64,000 bases of DNA, from the NCBI GenBank assembly GCA_049889495.1, contig JBMHDH010000027.1, forward strand, positions 1 through 64,000. The letters are read 5' to 3'. The position numbers were made by a program, and so were the translations under genes. This document shows, one piece after another, positions 1 to 7,898 of this stretch (position 1 is the stretch's first letter; each line of letters starts with the position of its first letter). Below the pieces are notes generated by a model. That model ran no database searches. It worked only from the letters and a program-made list of their open reading frames with translations, and was not told the origin of the DNA. The DNA is from UBA685 sp049889495. GTDB lineage: Bacteria; Pseudomonadota; Alphaproteobacteria; Puniceispirillales; Puniceispirillaceae.

Positions 1-1349
1 TTACCGCCACGATATTCCGCAACCTTATCTTGATTATCGGCCAGAACCTGATCAATCAGCCCTTCAATTGCGCCTGTATCAGAGACTTGTTTTAAGCCTT
101 TTTCTTCAATGATATCAGCGGCATCTTTCGATGTTTCAAACATATCAGCAAAGACATCTTTTGCGATACGGCCTGAAATGGTGCCATCTGAAATCAGCCC
201 AACCAAACCGCCAAGCTGTTTAGGCGACACAGGGCTATCTGCCAGCGATTTGCCAGCCTTATTCAACGCCCCAAATAATTCCACTGTCATCCAATTGGCT
301 GTCAGCTTTTTATCTTGGCCAGTGGCGGCTTCTTCATAAAAGGCGGCTGTCTCGCGTTCTTCTGTTAACACCGCCGCATCATAAGATGACAGACCATAAT
401 CCGTGATCATTCTGGCACGGATTTGATCTGGTAATTCTGGCAAGGCTGCCTTTAACGCATCAACCAGATCTTGCGAAAATTCCAATGGCAATAAATCTGG
501 ATCAGGGAAATAACGGTAATCATGCGCATCTTCTTTGCCGCGCATCGCCCGTGTTGTGCCTGTGTTGGTATCAAACAACCTTGTTTCCTGAACAATCTCG
601 CCGCCCTCTTCGATAACTTCGATCTGGCGTTGCACCTCATAATCAATCGCCGCCATGATAAAGCGCACGGAATTCAAATTTTTGGTCTCTGTTCTGGTGC
701 CAAGGGGATCACCAGGGCGACGCACAGACACATTCACATCAGCGCGCATCGACCCTTCTTCCATATTGCCATCACAGGTACCAAGATAGCGCACAATGGA
801 ACGCAATTTCTTCATATAGGCACCAGCTTGCTCTGCGCTTCTGATATCAGGCTTAGAGACAATTTCCATCAAGGCAACGCCAGAGCGGTTCAAATCAATG
901 TAAGATTTTGACGGGTGCTGGTCATGCATCGATTTCCCAGCATCTTGTTCAAGATGCAAGCGTTCAATGCCAATGGTAACTGATGATCCATCTTTTAAAT
1001 CAATTGTGATCTCGCCCTCACCCACAATCGGATGTTTAAACTGGCTGATCTGATAGCCTTGTGGCAAATCAGCGTAAAAATAATTTTTACGATCAAACAC
1101 AGAATAACAATTAATGGCAGCGTTCAGCCCAAGGCCTGTGCGGATGGCTTGTTTCACACATTCTTCATTAATCACAGGCAACATGCCAGGCATCGCGGCA
1201 TCAACTAACGAAACATTCTGATTGGGATCAGCCCCAAAACGGGTTGGCGCACCAGAGAATAATTTTGACCTAGAAGAGACTTGGGCATGGACTTCCATCC
1301 CGATGACCACTTCCCATTCGCCTGTGCTTGATGTCACTAAATTGCTCAT
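1..1349 (-). CDS. gatB: Asp-tRNA(Asn)/Glu-tRNA(Gln) amidotransferase subunit B, 3' end cut off
   Basis: GatB is the subunit of the GatCAB amidotransferase that binds the misacylated tRNA and phosphorylates its Glu or Asp side chain before amidation. The visible 449 codons begin MSNLVTSSTGEWEVVIGMEVHAQ and include the family core LPQGYQISQF and SYIDLNRSGVALMEIVS, then the helical and YqeY-like tail domains. The family is about 480 residues, so only some 30 C-terminal residues are missing past position 1. The ATG start (1349-1347) overlaps the gatA stop as ATGA, which indicates translational coupling in a gatC-gatA-gatB operon. Identity is firm; only the C-terminus is unseen. Confidence 0.96.
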   Translation of the reverse strand, partial: MSNLVTSSTGEWEVVIGMEVHAQVSSRSKLFSGAPTRFGADPNQNVSLVDAAMPGMLPVINEECVKQAIRTGLGLNAAINCYSVFDRKNYFYADLPQGYQISQFKHPIVGEGEITIDLKDGSSVTIGIERLHLEQDAGKSMHDQHPSKSYIDLNRSGVALMEIVSKPDIRSAEQAGAYMKKLRSIVRYLGTCDGNMEEGSMRADVNVSVRRPGDPLGTRTETKNLNSVRFIMAAIDYEVQRQIEVIEEGGEIVQETRLFDTNTGTTRAMRGKEDAHDYRYFPDPDLLPLEFSQDLVDALKAALPELPDQIRARMITDYGLSSYDAAVLTEERETAAFYEEAATGQDKKLTANWMTVELFGALNKAGKSLADSPVSPKQLGGLVGLISDGTISGRIAKDVFADMFETSKDAADIIEEKGLKQVSDTGAIEGLIDQVLADNQDKVAEYRGG

Positions 1350-2830
1350 GACGCACCTCCTGCCATTCTAGGGGCTATGGCATTAAAACCAGCGGCGTTT
1401 TCCAACTGCTTTGCCACAGCGTACATTTTGTCTTCAGCAAAAGCGTCACTTAAGACTTGTAAGCCAAGCGGTAAGCCATCACCATTCACCCCTGCTGGCA
1501 CAGACATGCCTGGGATACCAGCCAAATTGGCTGGCACGGTAAAGACGTCATTTAGATACATCGTCACAGGATCAGCTTGTTTGACACCCAATTCAAAGGC
1601 GGCACTTGGTGTGGCAGGTGTTAAAATGGCACCAACCTGTTTAAAGGCTTCGTCAAAATCATTGCGGATCAGGCGGCGTACTTTCTGGGCCTTAAGATAA
1701 TAGGCATCATAATAACCAGCCGATAACGCATAGGTACCGATCAAAATACGGCGCTGAACTTCATCACCAAAACCTGCGGCTCTGGTGATTTCATACATAT
1801 CATCCAGCGAACCACCTTCTTCGATACGGTTGCCATAACGCACCCCATCATAACGCGCTAGATTGGATGACGCTTCAGCAGGCGCAATGATATAATAAGT
1901 GGGCAAAGCATATTTGGTATGTGGCAAGGAAATATTGACCAATTCTGCACCAGCATCTTTCAGCCAAGCTTGACCATCTTGCCATAATTTGATGATGGTC
2001 TCATCCATGCCATCCATTTGATATTCAGATGGAATGCCAATCTTCATACCTTTTACACCAGCCGCCATAGAAGCTGTCAAATCTGGAAAGGCCACATCAG
2101 CTGAAGTGGAATCTTTAGGATCATGCCCTGCCATAGACGCAAACATTAACGCGCTATCATCGACATCTTTGGTAAATGGCCCTGCTTGATCAAGTGATGA
2201 TGCAAAAGCAACCACACCCCAGCGCGAACAACGCCCATAGGTTGGCTTCATCCCAACCACACCACAAAAAGCCGCTGGCTGGCGAATAGAGCCGCCTGTG
2301 TCTGTGCCTGTGGCCATTAAAGCAGAACGGGCCGCCACCGAAGAGGCAGAGCCGCCTGATGAGCCACCAGCGGCCAAATCAGCACCACCAACATGGCTGA
2401 AAGGGTTAATCGCTGGCCCAAAAGCAGATGTCTCATTGGCTGACCCCATGGCAAATTCATCACAATTTAATTTACCAAGCATCACCGCACCATCTGACCA
2501 TAGCTGGCTTGTAACAGTTGATTCATAAGGCGGCACAAATTGTTTCAAAATATTAGAACAAGCGGTGGTGGCAAGACCAGATGTCGCAAATAAATCCTTC
2601 ACCCCGACTGGCAAGCCTTCAAGCGCACCTGCCTGATTTTTGGCATAGGCATCATCACTTTTGGCCGCCATTGCCAGCGTGCGCTCTTCATCCATGGCCA
2701 CATAATTGTTCAATGATGCGGTCTCAGCCGCCGCCTGTAAATAAGCGCGGGTAAGTTCAGTCGCTGAAAAATCACCTTTTTCAAGGCCAGCGCGTGCTTG
2801 AACAGCTGTAAAATTCAATAAATCAGACAT
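1346..2830 (-). CDS. gatA: Asp-tRNA(Asn)/Glu-tRNA(Gln) amidotransferase subunit A
   Basis: GatA is the glutaminase subunit of GatCAB; it releases ammonia from glutamine and passes it to GatB. The 494-residue length is normal for the amidase-signature family. The Ser-cisSer-Lys triad is visible: Lys78 in GLPVGVKDLF, cis-Ser157 in GGSSGGSASS, and nucleophile Ser181 in GTDTGGSIRQP. The start overlaps the gatC stop by one base (TAATG), and the stop overlaps the gatB start. Such organisms normally make Gln-tRNA(Gln), and sometimes Asn-tRNA(Asn), through this route. No anomalies seen. Confidence 0.98.
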   Translation of the reverse strand: MSDLLNFTAVQARAGLEKGDFSATELTRAYLQAAAETASLNNYVAMDEERTLAMAAKSDDAYAKNQAGALEGLPVGVKDLFATSGLATTACSNILKQFVPPYESTVTSQLWSDGAVMLGKLNCDEFAMGSANETSAFGPAINPFSHVGGADLAAGGSSGGSASSVAARSALMATGTDTGGSIRQPAAFCGVVGMKPTYGRCSRWGVVAFASSLDQAGPFTKDVDDSALMFASMAGHDPKDSTSADVAFPDLTASMAAGVKGMKIGIPSEYQMDGMDETIIKLWQDGQAWLKDAGAELVNISLPHTKYALPTYYIIAPAEASSNLARYDGVRYGNRIEEGGSLDDMYEITRAAGFGDEVQRRILIGTYALSAGYYDAYYLKAQKVRRLIRNDFDEAFKQVGAILTPATPSAAFELGVKQADPVTMYLNDVFTVPANLAGIPGMSVPAGVNGDGLPLGLQVLSDAFAEDKMYAVAKQLENAAGFNAIAPRMAGGAS

Positions 2831-3132
2831 TATTCAACCACCTTTGGCACAACAAAAAAGCCGCTTGCTTCTTCTGGTGCGTTTGACAACACCTTTTCTG
2901 CGACATCGCCATCTGAGATGATATCTTCGCGCATTGGCAATTTATGACCTGTGACAGATGCCAATGGTTCCACCCCATCAGTATCCACCTCATTCAGTTC
3001 TTCAATCCAACTGAGAATTCTATTCAAATCTTGTGCGATCGGCTCTTTGCGATCATCATTCAGACGGATGCGGGCCAACCTTGCGATTTTTTCAACGGTT
3101 GCTGCATCTACTATGGCCTTGTCAGCAGACAT
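2830..3132 (-). CDS. gatC: Asp-tRNA(Asn)/Glu-tRNA(Gln) amidotransferase subunit C
   Basis: GatC is the small clamp subunit that holds GatA and GatB together. The 100-residue product has the family pattern VEKIARLARIRLNDDR near the N-terminus and a PMREDII segment later. It is first in the gatCAB operon. A strong ribosome binding site (AAGGAGTGG on the minus strand, about 3142-3150) lies 8 bases before the ATG. The gene is divergent from ruvX, with 87 bases between them. Confidence 0.96.
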   Translation of the reverse strand: MSADKAIVDAATVEKIARLARIRLNDDRKEPIAQDLNRILSWIEELNEVDTDGVEPLASVTGHKLPMREDIISDGDVAEKVLSNAPEEASGFFVVPKVVE

Positions 3133-3154
3133 GGGTTATGCCACTCCTTAAAGC

Positions 3155-3172
3155 GAGATTAATTATAATCTC
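3155..3172. promoter_or_regulatory. Palindrome carrying TATAAT on both strands, between gatC and ruvX
   Basis: An inverted repeat with 7-base arms (GAGATTA / TAATCTC) around ATTA sits in the divergent gatC-ruvX spacer. The sequence TATAAT occurs at 3164-3169 on the plus strand and at 3167-3162 on the minus strand. It could hold back-to-back -10 elements or an operator, but I could not find convincing -35 boxes at 17 bases on either side. Confidence 0.3.
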
Positions 3173-3219
3173 AATTTTTAAACAAATTTTTTAACATTGT
3201 AAGCGAAATACCACCGACC

Positions 3220-3732
3220 ATGCCAATTCGCAACCTTTCAGATGCGCAAAATCTTTTAAATAGCGGCCAAAAATTTATGGGCCTTGATGTGGGCAAAAAG
3301 ACCATTGGCCTTGCCATCGGCGATCCAAATCATCAAATCGCAAGTCCCCATCGCATTTTATGGCGCAGCAAATTCACCAAAGATATGACGGATCTGTTTG
3401 CTGAGATGGACCAGCTGAATGTGGGCGGGCTTGTTGTCGGTTGGCCGCTTAATATGGATGGCAGTACAGGGCCACGTTGTGATTCTGTGCGTGATTTCTG
3501 TCATGCGCTTATGCGTCTGAAAGATTACCCCATCATTTTGCATGATGAACGCTTATCCACGGCGGCTGTGGAACGTGCGATGCTATCTGCTGATATGACG
3601 CGCGCCAATCGCCACCAAAGACGTGATGCACTGGCCGCTGGCTGGATTTTACAATCTGCCTTTGATGCGATGCCAAGAGAGGCTGCACAAGCAAGAGAAG
3701 CTGCCCAAGATGACGAAAATTCGCCACTTTAA
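3220..3732 (+). CDS. ruvX: Putative pre-16S rRNA nuclease / Holliday junction resolvase-like RuvX (YqgF)
   Basis: This RNase H-fold protein of the YqgF/RuvX family is known for trimming the 5' end of pre-16S rRNA and is also annotated as a resolvase-like nuclease. The 170 residues show the first acidic motif GLDVGKKTIGLAIGD (about 22-36), the central VVGWPLNMDGS stretch and the HDERLST motif (about 108-114), followed by a hydrophilic Ala/Glu-rich tail. The gene is divergent from gatCAB and precedes pyrB by about 100 bases. The family call is firm; the nuclease role is taken from homologues. Confidence 0.93.
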   Translation: MPIRNLSDAQNLLNSGQKFMGLDVGKKTIGLAIGDPNHQIASPHRILWRSKFTKDMTDLFAEMDQLNVGGLVVGWPLNMDGSTGPRCDSVRDFCHALMRLKDYPIILHDERLSTAAVERAMLSADMTRANRHQRRDALAAGWILQSAFDAMPREAAQAREAAQDDENSPL

Positions 3733-3834
3733 CCACAAATTATGACGCGTTGACTTTGCATCCAAGCTTACCCAACTCGGTCATGGTGCAAATAATCTTG
3801 GCAATCTAAACCGTTCTGGAGTAATGATAAGGCC

Positions 3835-4788
3835 ATGACGACATCTATCCCTGCGCAAGTTAGCCTTCCTTCGAAACATCTTTTGGGCATTGAAGGCATG
3901 GACATTATGACCATGCATCATTTGCTTGACCGCGCCAGCTATTTTGCGGACCATTTAAATGATGATCTTGACCAAACGCTCAAAGGGCAAACCATTGTTA
4001 ATTTGTTCTTTGAAAACTCAACGCGTACCCGTGTTTCTTTTGAAATCGCAGCCAAAAAATTAGGCGCGTCTGTGTTAAATATCTCCGTTGCTGGCTCATC
4101 TGTGAAAAAAGGTGAAACGCTGGTTGATACGGCCACAACGCTAAATGCCATGCATCCTGATATTTTGGTGGTACGCCACAATGCGTCTGGCACCCCGCAA
4201 TTATTATCCAATCATATTGACGCTGCGATTATCAATGCGGGTGATGGCCGCCATGAACATCCCACACAAGCGTTGCTGGATGCGCTGACTATCAAACGCC
4301 GTTTTGGACATATTGAAGGGCTTCGCATTGCAATTTGCGGTGATATCGCCAACAGCCGTGTGGCACGTTCTAATCTTTATTTGCTAGGCGGGCTTGGTGC
4401 TGAAATCAGATTTGTTAGCCCTGCCACCTTGGTGCCGCCAGCGATCGCTGATATGGGCGTTTCTGTCTATCATGACATGGCACAAGGCATTGCTGATTGC
4501 GATATTGTGATGATGCTGCGTCTGCAAACAGAACGCATGGAAGGCAGAGAAACGCCAAGCCAGCATGAATATTTCAATCTGTTTGGTCTTGATCAAGAAA
4601 AGCTGGAACAAGCCGCCCCGAAAGCTATGATTATGCATCCTGGCCCAATGAATAGAGGGGTTGAGATTGATTCCGCCATCGCCGATGATCATGAACGCTC
4701 ATTGATCCAAAAACAGGTGGAAATGGGAGTGGCAACCAGAATGGCTTGTCTTGAAGCATTGGCTTTCACAGCTGCAAAACACAAATAG
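3835..4788 (+). CDS. pyrB: Aspartate carbamoyltransferase catalytic subunit
   Basis: PyrB condenses carbamoyl phosphate with aspartate, the first committed step of pyrimidine synthesis. The 317-residue protein has the carbamoyl-phosphate motif FFENSTRTRVSFE (about residues 57-69), the HPTQALLDA segment, and MHPGPMNRGVEI toward the C-terminus. It is followed after 8 bases by a dihydroorotase homologue. That arrangement fits the bacterial class in which ATCase assembles with a dihydroorotase-like partner. No regulatory subunit gene is present here. Confidence 0.97.
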   Translation: MTTSIPAQVSLPSKHLLGIEGMDIMTMHHLLDRASYFADHLNDDLDQTLKGQTIVNLFFENSTRTRVSFEIAAKKLGASVLNISVAGSSVKKGETLVDTATTLNAMHPDILVVRHNASGTPQLLSNHIDAAIINAGDGRHEHPTQALLDALTIKRRFGHIEGLRIAICGDIANSRVARSNLYLLGGLGAEIRFVSPATLVPPAIADMGVSVYHDMAQGIADCDIVMMLRLQTERMEGRETPSQHEYFNLFGLDQEKLEQAAPKAMIMHPGPMNRGVEIDSAIADDHERSLIQKQVEMGVATRMACLEALAFTAAKHK

Positions 4789-4796
4789 GGGTGGCC

Positions 4797-6077
4797 ATGA
4801 AAACGCTGTTAAAAAATGCGCACTTAATTTGCCCCGTTCAACAATTTGACGGGCCTGGTTATCTTGGCATGGCAGATGGCCAAATCATCGCCTGTGCCCT
4901 TGGCACCATAAAAGATGAAAGCTCTTATGAGCGCATCATCGATTGCAAGGGACATATCGTTGCCCCAGGCTTGATTGATATGCGGGTACAATCAGCTGAT
5001 CCTGGTGAAGAACATCTTGAAACGCTAGACAGCTTGTTAAGTGCGGCCGCCCATGGTGGCATCACCTCGCTTGTTACCTTGCCAGATACAGACCCTGTCA
5101 TTGATAACCGCGCCATGATAGATTCTCTTAGCTTGCGGGCCTCTCGCCGCTTTGGGCCGCGTCTTTACCTGTATGGCGCGTTAACCAAAGGACAAAAAGG
5201 CCATCAAATGGCTGAATTGGGCATGATGGCAAATGCGGGTGCTGTTGGCTTTGCCTCTGGACGTCATTCTATCCAAGATAGTTTGATTATGCGCCGCCTG
5301 ATGACCTATGCCGCTATGTTTGACAAACCTGTGATTCATCATTGCGAAGATTACCAGCTGACGGATGGTGGCGAGATGAATGAAGGCGAAACCGCAACAA
5401 GGCTTGGCCTGATTGGTATGCCTGCCGAAGCAGAAGCGATTATTGTACAGCGCGATATTGCATTGGCACGCCTCACCAAATCACGCTATCACATTGCCCA
5501 TATCTCTACCGCCGCAGCCCTAGATGCTGTGAGACTTGCCAAAGCAGATGGCGTGGCTGTTACATGTGATACGGCCCCCCCTTATGCGTTATTGAATGAA
5601 CATGCGGTAAACGGGTATAATACCGCATTTAAATTATCACCGCCTTTGCGCTCTGAAGGTGACAGGCTTGCGGTGCTTCAGGCCTTATCAGATGGCACGA
5701 TTGACGCGCTTGCCTCTGATCATTCGCCTGTCAATTATGATGAAAAAGCCCAACCTTTCGGTCAAGCCAGCAATGGGGCATCTGGTCTGGAAACGCTATT
5801 TCCCACCTTAATGACCATGGTGGCCAATCAGTCTTTATCGCTGCTTCAGGCGATTACCTTAACCAGCACCAACCCTGCGCGTATTCTTGGTATTGCTGGC
5901 GGCTCGCTTGAAACAGGATTGCCAGCCGATGTGATTTGTTTTGATCCGCATTCAGCGATGGTCATTGACCAATCACGCTTTTTATCCCGCTCGCGCATTT
6001 CCCCATTTCATGGCCAGCCTGCCCATGGCAAAATTTGCCATAGCTTTGTTGGCGGTAACGATATTTTAGAGGCGTAA
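4797..6077 (+). CDS. pyrC: Dihydroorotase-like protein lacking the HxH metal ligands (PyrC-type pseudoenzyme)
   Basis: This amidohydrolase-fold protein of the dihydroorotase family is 426 residues from the ATG at 4797. A GTG at 4791 is in frame, but AGGGG at 4787-4791 spaces better to 4797. Where active enzymes read PGLIDxHxH, it reads PGLIDMRVQSADPG, so both first metal-binding histidines are gone. The Asp-bearing FSDDG segment is replaced by FASGRHSI. HHCED, HIAHIST and ASDHSP keep the later His, His and Asp positions. Pairing with pyrB fits the known inactive DHOase homologues (PyrC'/PyrX) that support ATCase assembly; the active enzyme would then be encoded elsewhere. The inactive state is inferred. 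Confidence 0.85.
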   Translation: MKTLLKNAHLICPVQQFDGPGYLGMADGQIIACALGTIKDESSYERIIDCKGHIVAPGLIDMRVQSADPGEEHLETLDSLLSAAAHGGITSLVTLPDTDPVIDNRAMIDSLSLRASRRFGPRLYLYGALTKGQKGHQMAELGMMANAGAVGFASGRHSIQDSLIMRRLMTYAAMFDKPVIHHCEDYQLTDGGEMNEGETATRLGLIGMPAEAEAIIVQRDIALARLTKSRYHIAHISTAAALDAVRLAKADGVAVTCDTAPPYALLNEHAVNGYNTAFKLSPPLRSEGDRLAVLQALSDGTIDALASDHSPVNYDEKAQPFGQASNGASGLETLFPTLMTMVANQSLSLLQAITLTSTNPARILGIAGGSLETGLPADVICFDPHSAMVIDQSRFLSRSRISPFHGQPAHGKICHSFVGGNDILEA

Positions 6078-6079
6078 TC

Positions 6080-6673
6080 ATGTTTTGGGAAATCATTGCT
6101 CTCTGCCTATTTGGCTATCTCGTTGGCTCTGTGCCTTTTGGCCTTGTCAGTGCGCGTCTTGCAGGGCTCGGCGATATCCGCAAAATTGGCTCTGGCAATA
6201 TTGGCGCGACCAATGTGTTGCGATCTGGCCATAAGGGCGCTGCTTTTGCCACATTAATTGGCGATGCTGGCAAAGGGGCTTTGGCTGTTTTGATATGCCG
6301 ACTAGCAGGGTATGAGACCGCATCTGCTGTGGTGGGGCTGTGCGCTGTTATCGGGCATTGCTATCCGATCGGTCTGTCATTTAAGGGTGGTAAAGGCGTT
6401 GCCACCGCGATTGCCACAATTGCGATGTTATCTTGGCCTGCTGGCCTTGTGATGGCAATAACATGGCTTGTGATGAGTGCCATTTTCAAGATCAGCTCTC
6501 TATCGGCCTTAACAGGCTTTGTGACCGCGGTCATCACCTCTTATTACTTTTATGATGACTGGCTGATAATCTTAGGCATCGCGGCCTTAAGCTTCTGGCG
6601 ACACAGGGACAATATCAAACGCTTGCTAAAAGGCCAAGAAAGCAAAATTAGCTTTCAGAAAAGCGTGAAATAA
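6080..6673 (+). CDS. plsY: Acyl-phosphate:glycerol-3-phosphate acyltransferase PlsY
   Basis: PlsY is an inner-membrane enzyme that transfers an acyl group from acyl phosphate to glycerol 3-phosphate, starting phospholipid synthesis. The 197 residues show the three conserved motifs: GSVPFGLVSARL, GSGNIGATNVLR and FKGGKGVATA, embedded in several membrane segments. It begins 2 bases after the pyrC-like gene, so the two are likely cotranscribed. Its matching PlsX is not in the window. Confidence 0.96.
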   Translation: MFWEIIALCLFGYLVGSVPFGLVSARLAGLGDIRKIGSGNIGATNVLRSGHKGAAFATLIGDAGKGALAVLICRLAGYETASAVVGLCAVIGHCYPIGLSFKGGKGVATAIATIAMLSWPAGLVMAITWLVMSAIFKISSLSALTGFVTAVITSYYFYDDWLIILGIAALSFWRHRDNIKRLLKGQESKISFQKSVK

Positions 6674-6674
6674 T

Positions 6675-6694
6675 CATCTCAAAAAAAAGAGATG
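6675..6694. other. Small hairpin between plsY and dprA
   Basis: CATCTC and GAGATG pair across a loop of eight A residues just after the plsY stop. There is no T-run on the plus strand after the stem, so a classical terminator is not supported in that direction. Confidence 0.25.
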
Positions 6695-6736
6695 GCATTT
6701 ACCATTCGTTAATAAAATTATGCCTTAACTGTCTAT

Positions 6737-7837
6737 ATGACAGATAAAGAACATCTCAATGCCTTGCGCTTGATCAGAACGCCGCAGATAGGCCCGATAA
6801 CCTACAGCCTGTTAATTGCGCGCTATGGCTCTGCCAGCGAAGCTGTTAAAGCAGCACCACAATTAGCAAAACGCCAAGGACGGCCTCTGAAAATCGCAGA
6901 TATCGCCTCTTGTGAAGCCATTATCAAACAATGCCAATCATCTGGTGCAACAATGCTTGTGAAATATCAAGCAGGCTATCCTGAGCGGTTAAATGTCTTT
7001 GATAATGCGCCAGTAATCTTATTTGCCAAAGGCCATCTATCCTTATTCAACCGAGATATGTTGGCAATCGTTGGGGCACGAAACGCCTCTGTGAATGCGA
7101 TGACACTGGCGTCTAAATGGGCAGATGAAATCGGCCAAGCTGGCTATGTCATTATATCTGGTTTGGCCAGAGGCATTGACAGAGCCGCGCATATTGGCGC
7201 GTTACGCCATGGCACAATTGGTGTTTTGGGAAGCGGTGTGGATGTGATTTACCCAGAACAGAATGCTGATATTTTCGAAGAGATGGTCAATCAAGGCTTA
7301 ATCATCACTGAAATGATGCCAGGCACAAAACCATCACCACGCAATTTTCCTGCGCGAAACCGCATCATTGCCTCCCTTGCCAAAAGCACTTTGGTGATTG
7401 AAGGTGCAAAACAATCTGGCTCATTGATCACAGCGCGCGATACCGCTGAACGTGGCGGTGATGTCATGGCGGTTCCTGGAACACCACTTGATCCACGTGC
7501 CGCTGGGGGAAATGATTTGATCAAACAAGGCGCCCATCTGGTGACAAGCCCGCAAGATGTATTGGATATCTTACGAACCCCTTTAAGAGAAAGCACGCAC
7601 CCAAAAACCATAATACAAAGACAAAATATGACACAAATTGACGATGAATTAATCACGAAGCTCGCCAATGAAATCATAAAAATGATAACAATTGAAGCAG
7701 TGGATATTGACGAATTAACGCGGCAATGCCATGTCAATGCACAGATGATTCAAATCGCATTGCTAGAATTGGAACTAGCTGGGCATGTCTTACGCCTGTC
7801 TGGTAACCGTGTTTGCAAAAATTTGAATTACGAATAG
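6737..7837 (+). CDS. dprA: DNA processing protein DprA (Smf)
   Basis: DprA binds incoming single-stranded DNA and loads RecA during natural transformation; it is also widespread outside known competent species. The 366-residue protein has an N-terminal SAM-like region, the Rossmann-fold core with AIVGARNAS, SGLARGIDRAAH, GVLGSGVDVIYP and RNRIIASLA, and a C-terminal winged-helix segment (about residues 300-360). It lies between plsY and topA, a common alphaproteobacterial order. No clear Shine-Dalgarno sequence precedes the ATG. Confidence 0.96.
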   Translation: MTDKEHLNALRLIRTPQIGPITYSLLIARYGSASEAVKAAPQLAKRQGRPLKIADIASCEAIIKQCQSSGATMLVKYQAGYPERLNVFDNAPVILFAKGHLSLFNRDMLAIVGARNASVNAMTLASKWADEIGQAGYVIISGLARGIDRAAHIGALRHGTIGVLGSGVDVIYPEQNADIFEEMVNQGLIITEMMPGTKPSPRNFPARNRIIASLAKSTLVIEGAKQSGSLITARDTAERGGDVMAVPGTPLDPRAAGGNDLIKQGAHLVTSPQDVLDILRTPLRESTHPKTIIQRQNMTQIDDELITKLANEIIKMITIEAVDIDELTRQCHVNAQMIQIALLELELAGHVLRLSGNRVCKNLNYE

Positions 7838-7898
7838 ATACAAACACTTAATAGATTTTATTAAAGTGAATTTTTAGTTTGGTTTTTAGGGTAATCTT

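Noticed and set aside
4797..6077. pyrC homologue as a decayed pseudogene
   Set aside because: The frame is intact and full length with conserved later motifs, and loss of HxH is known in ATCase-associated homologues.
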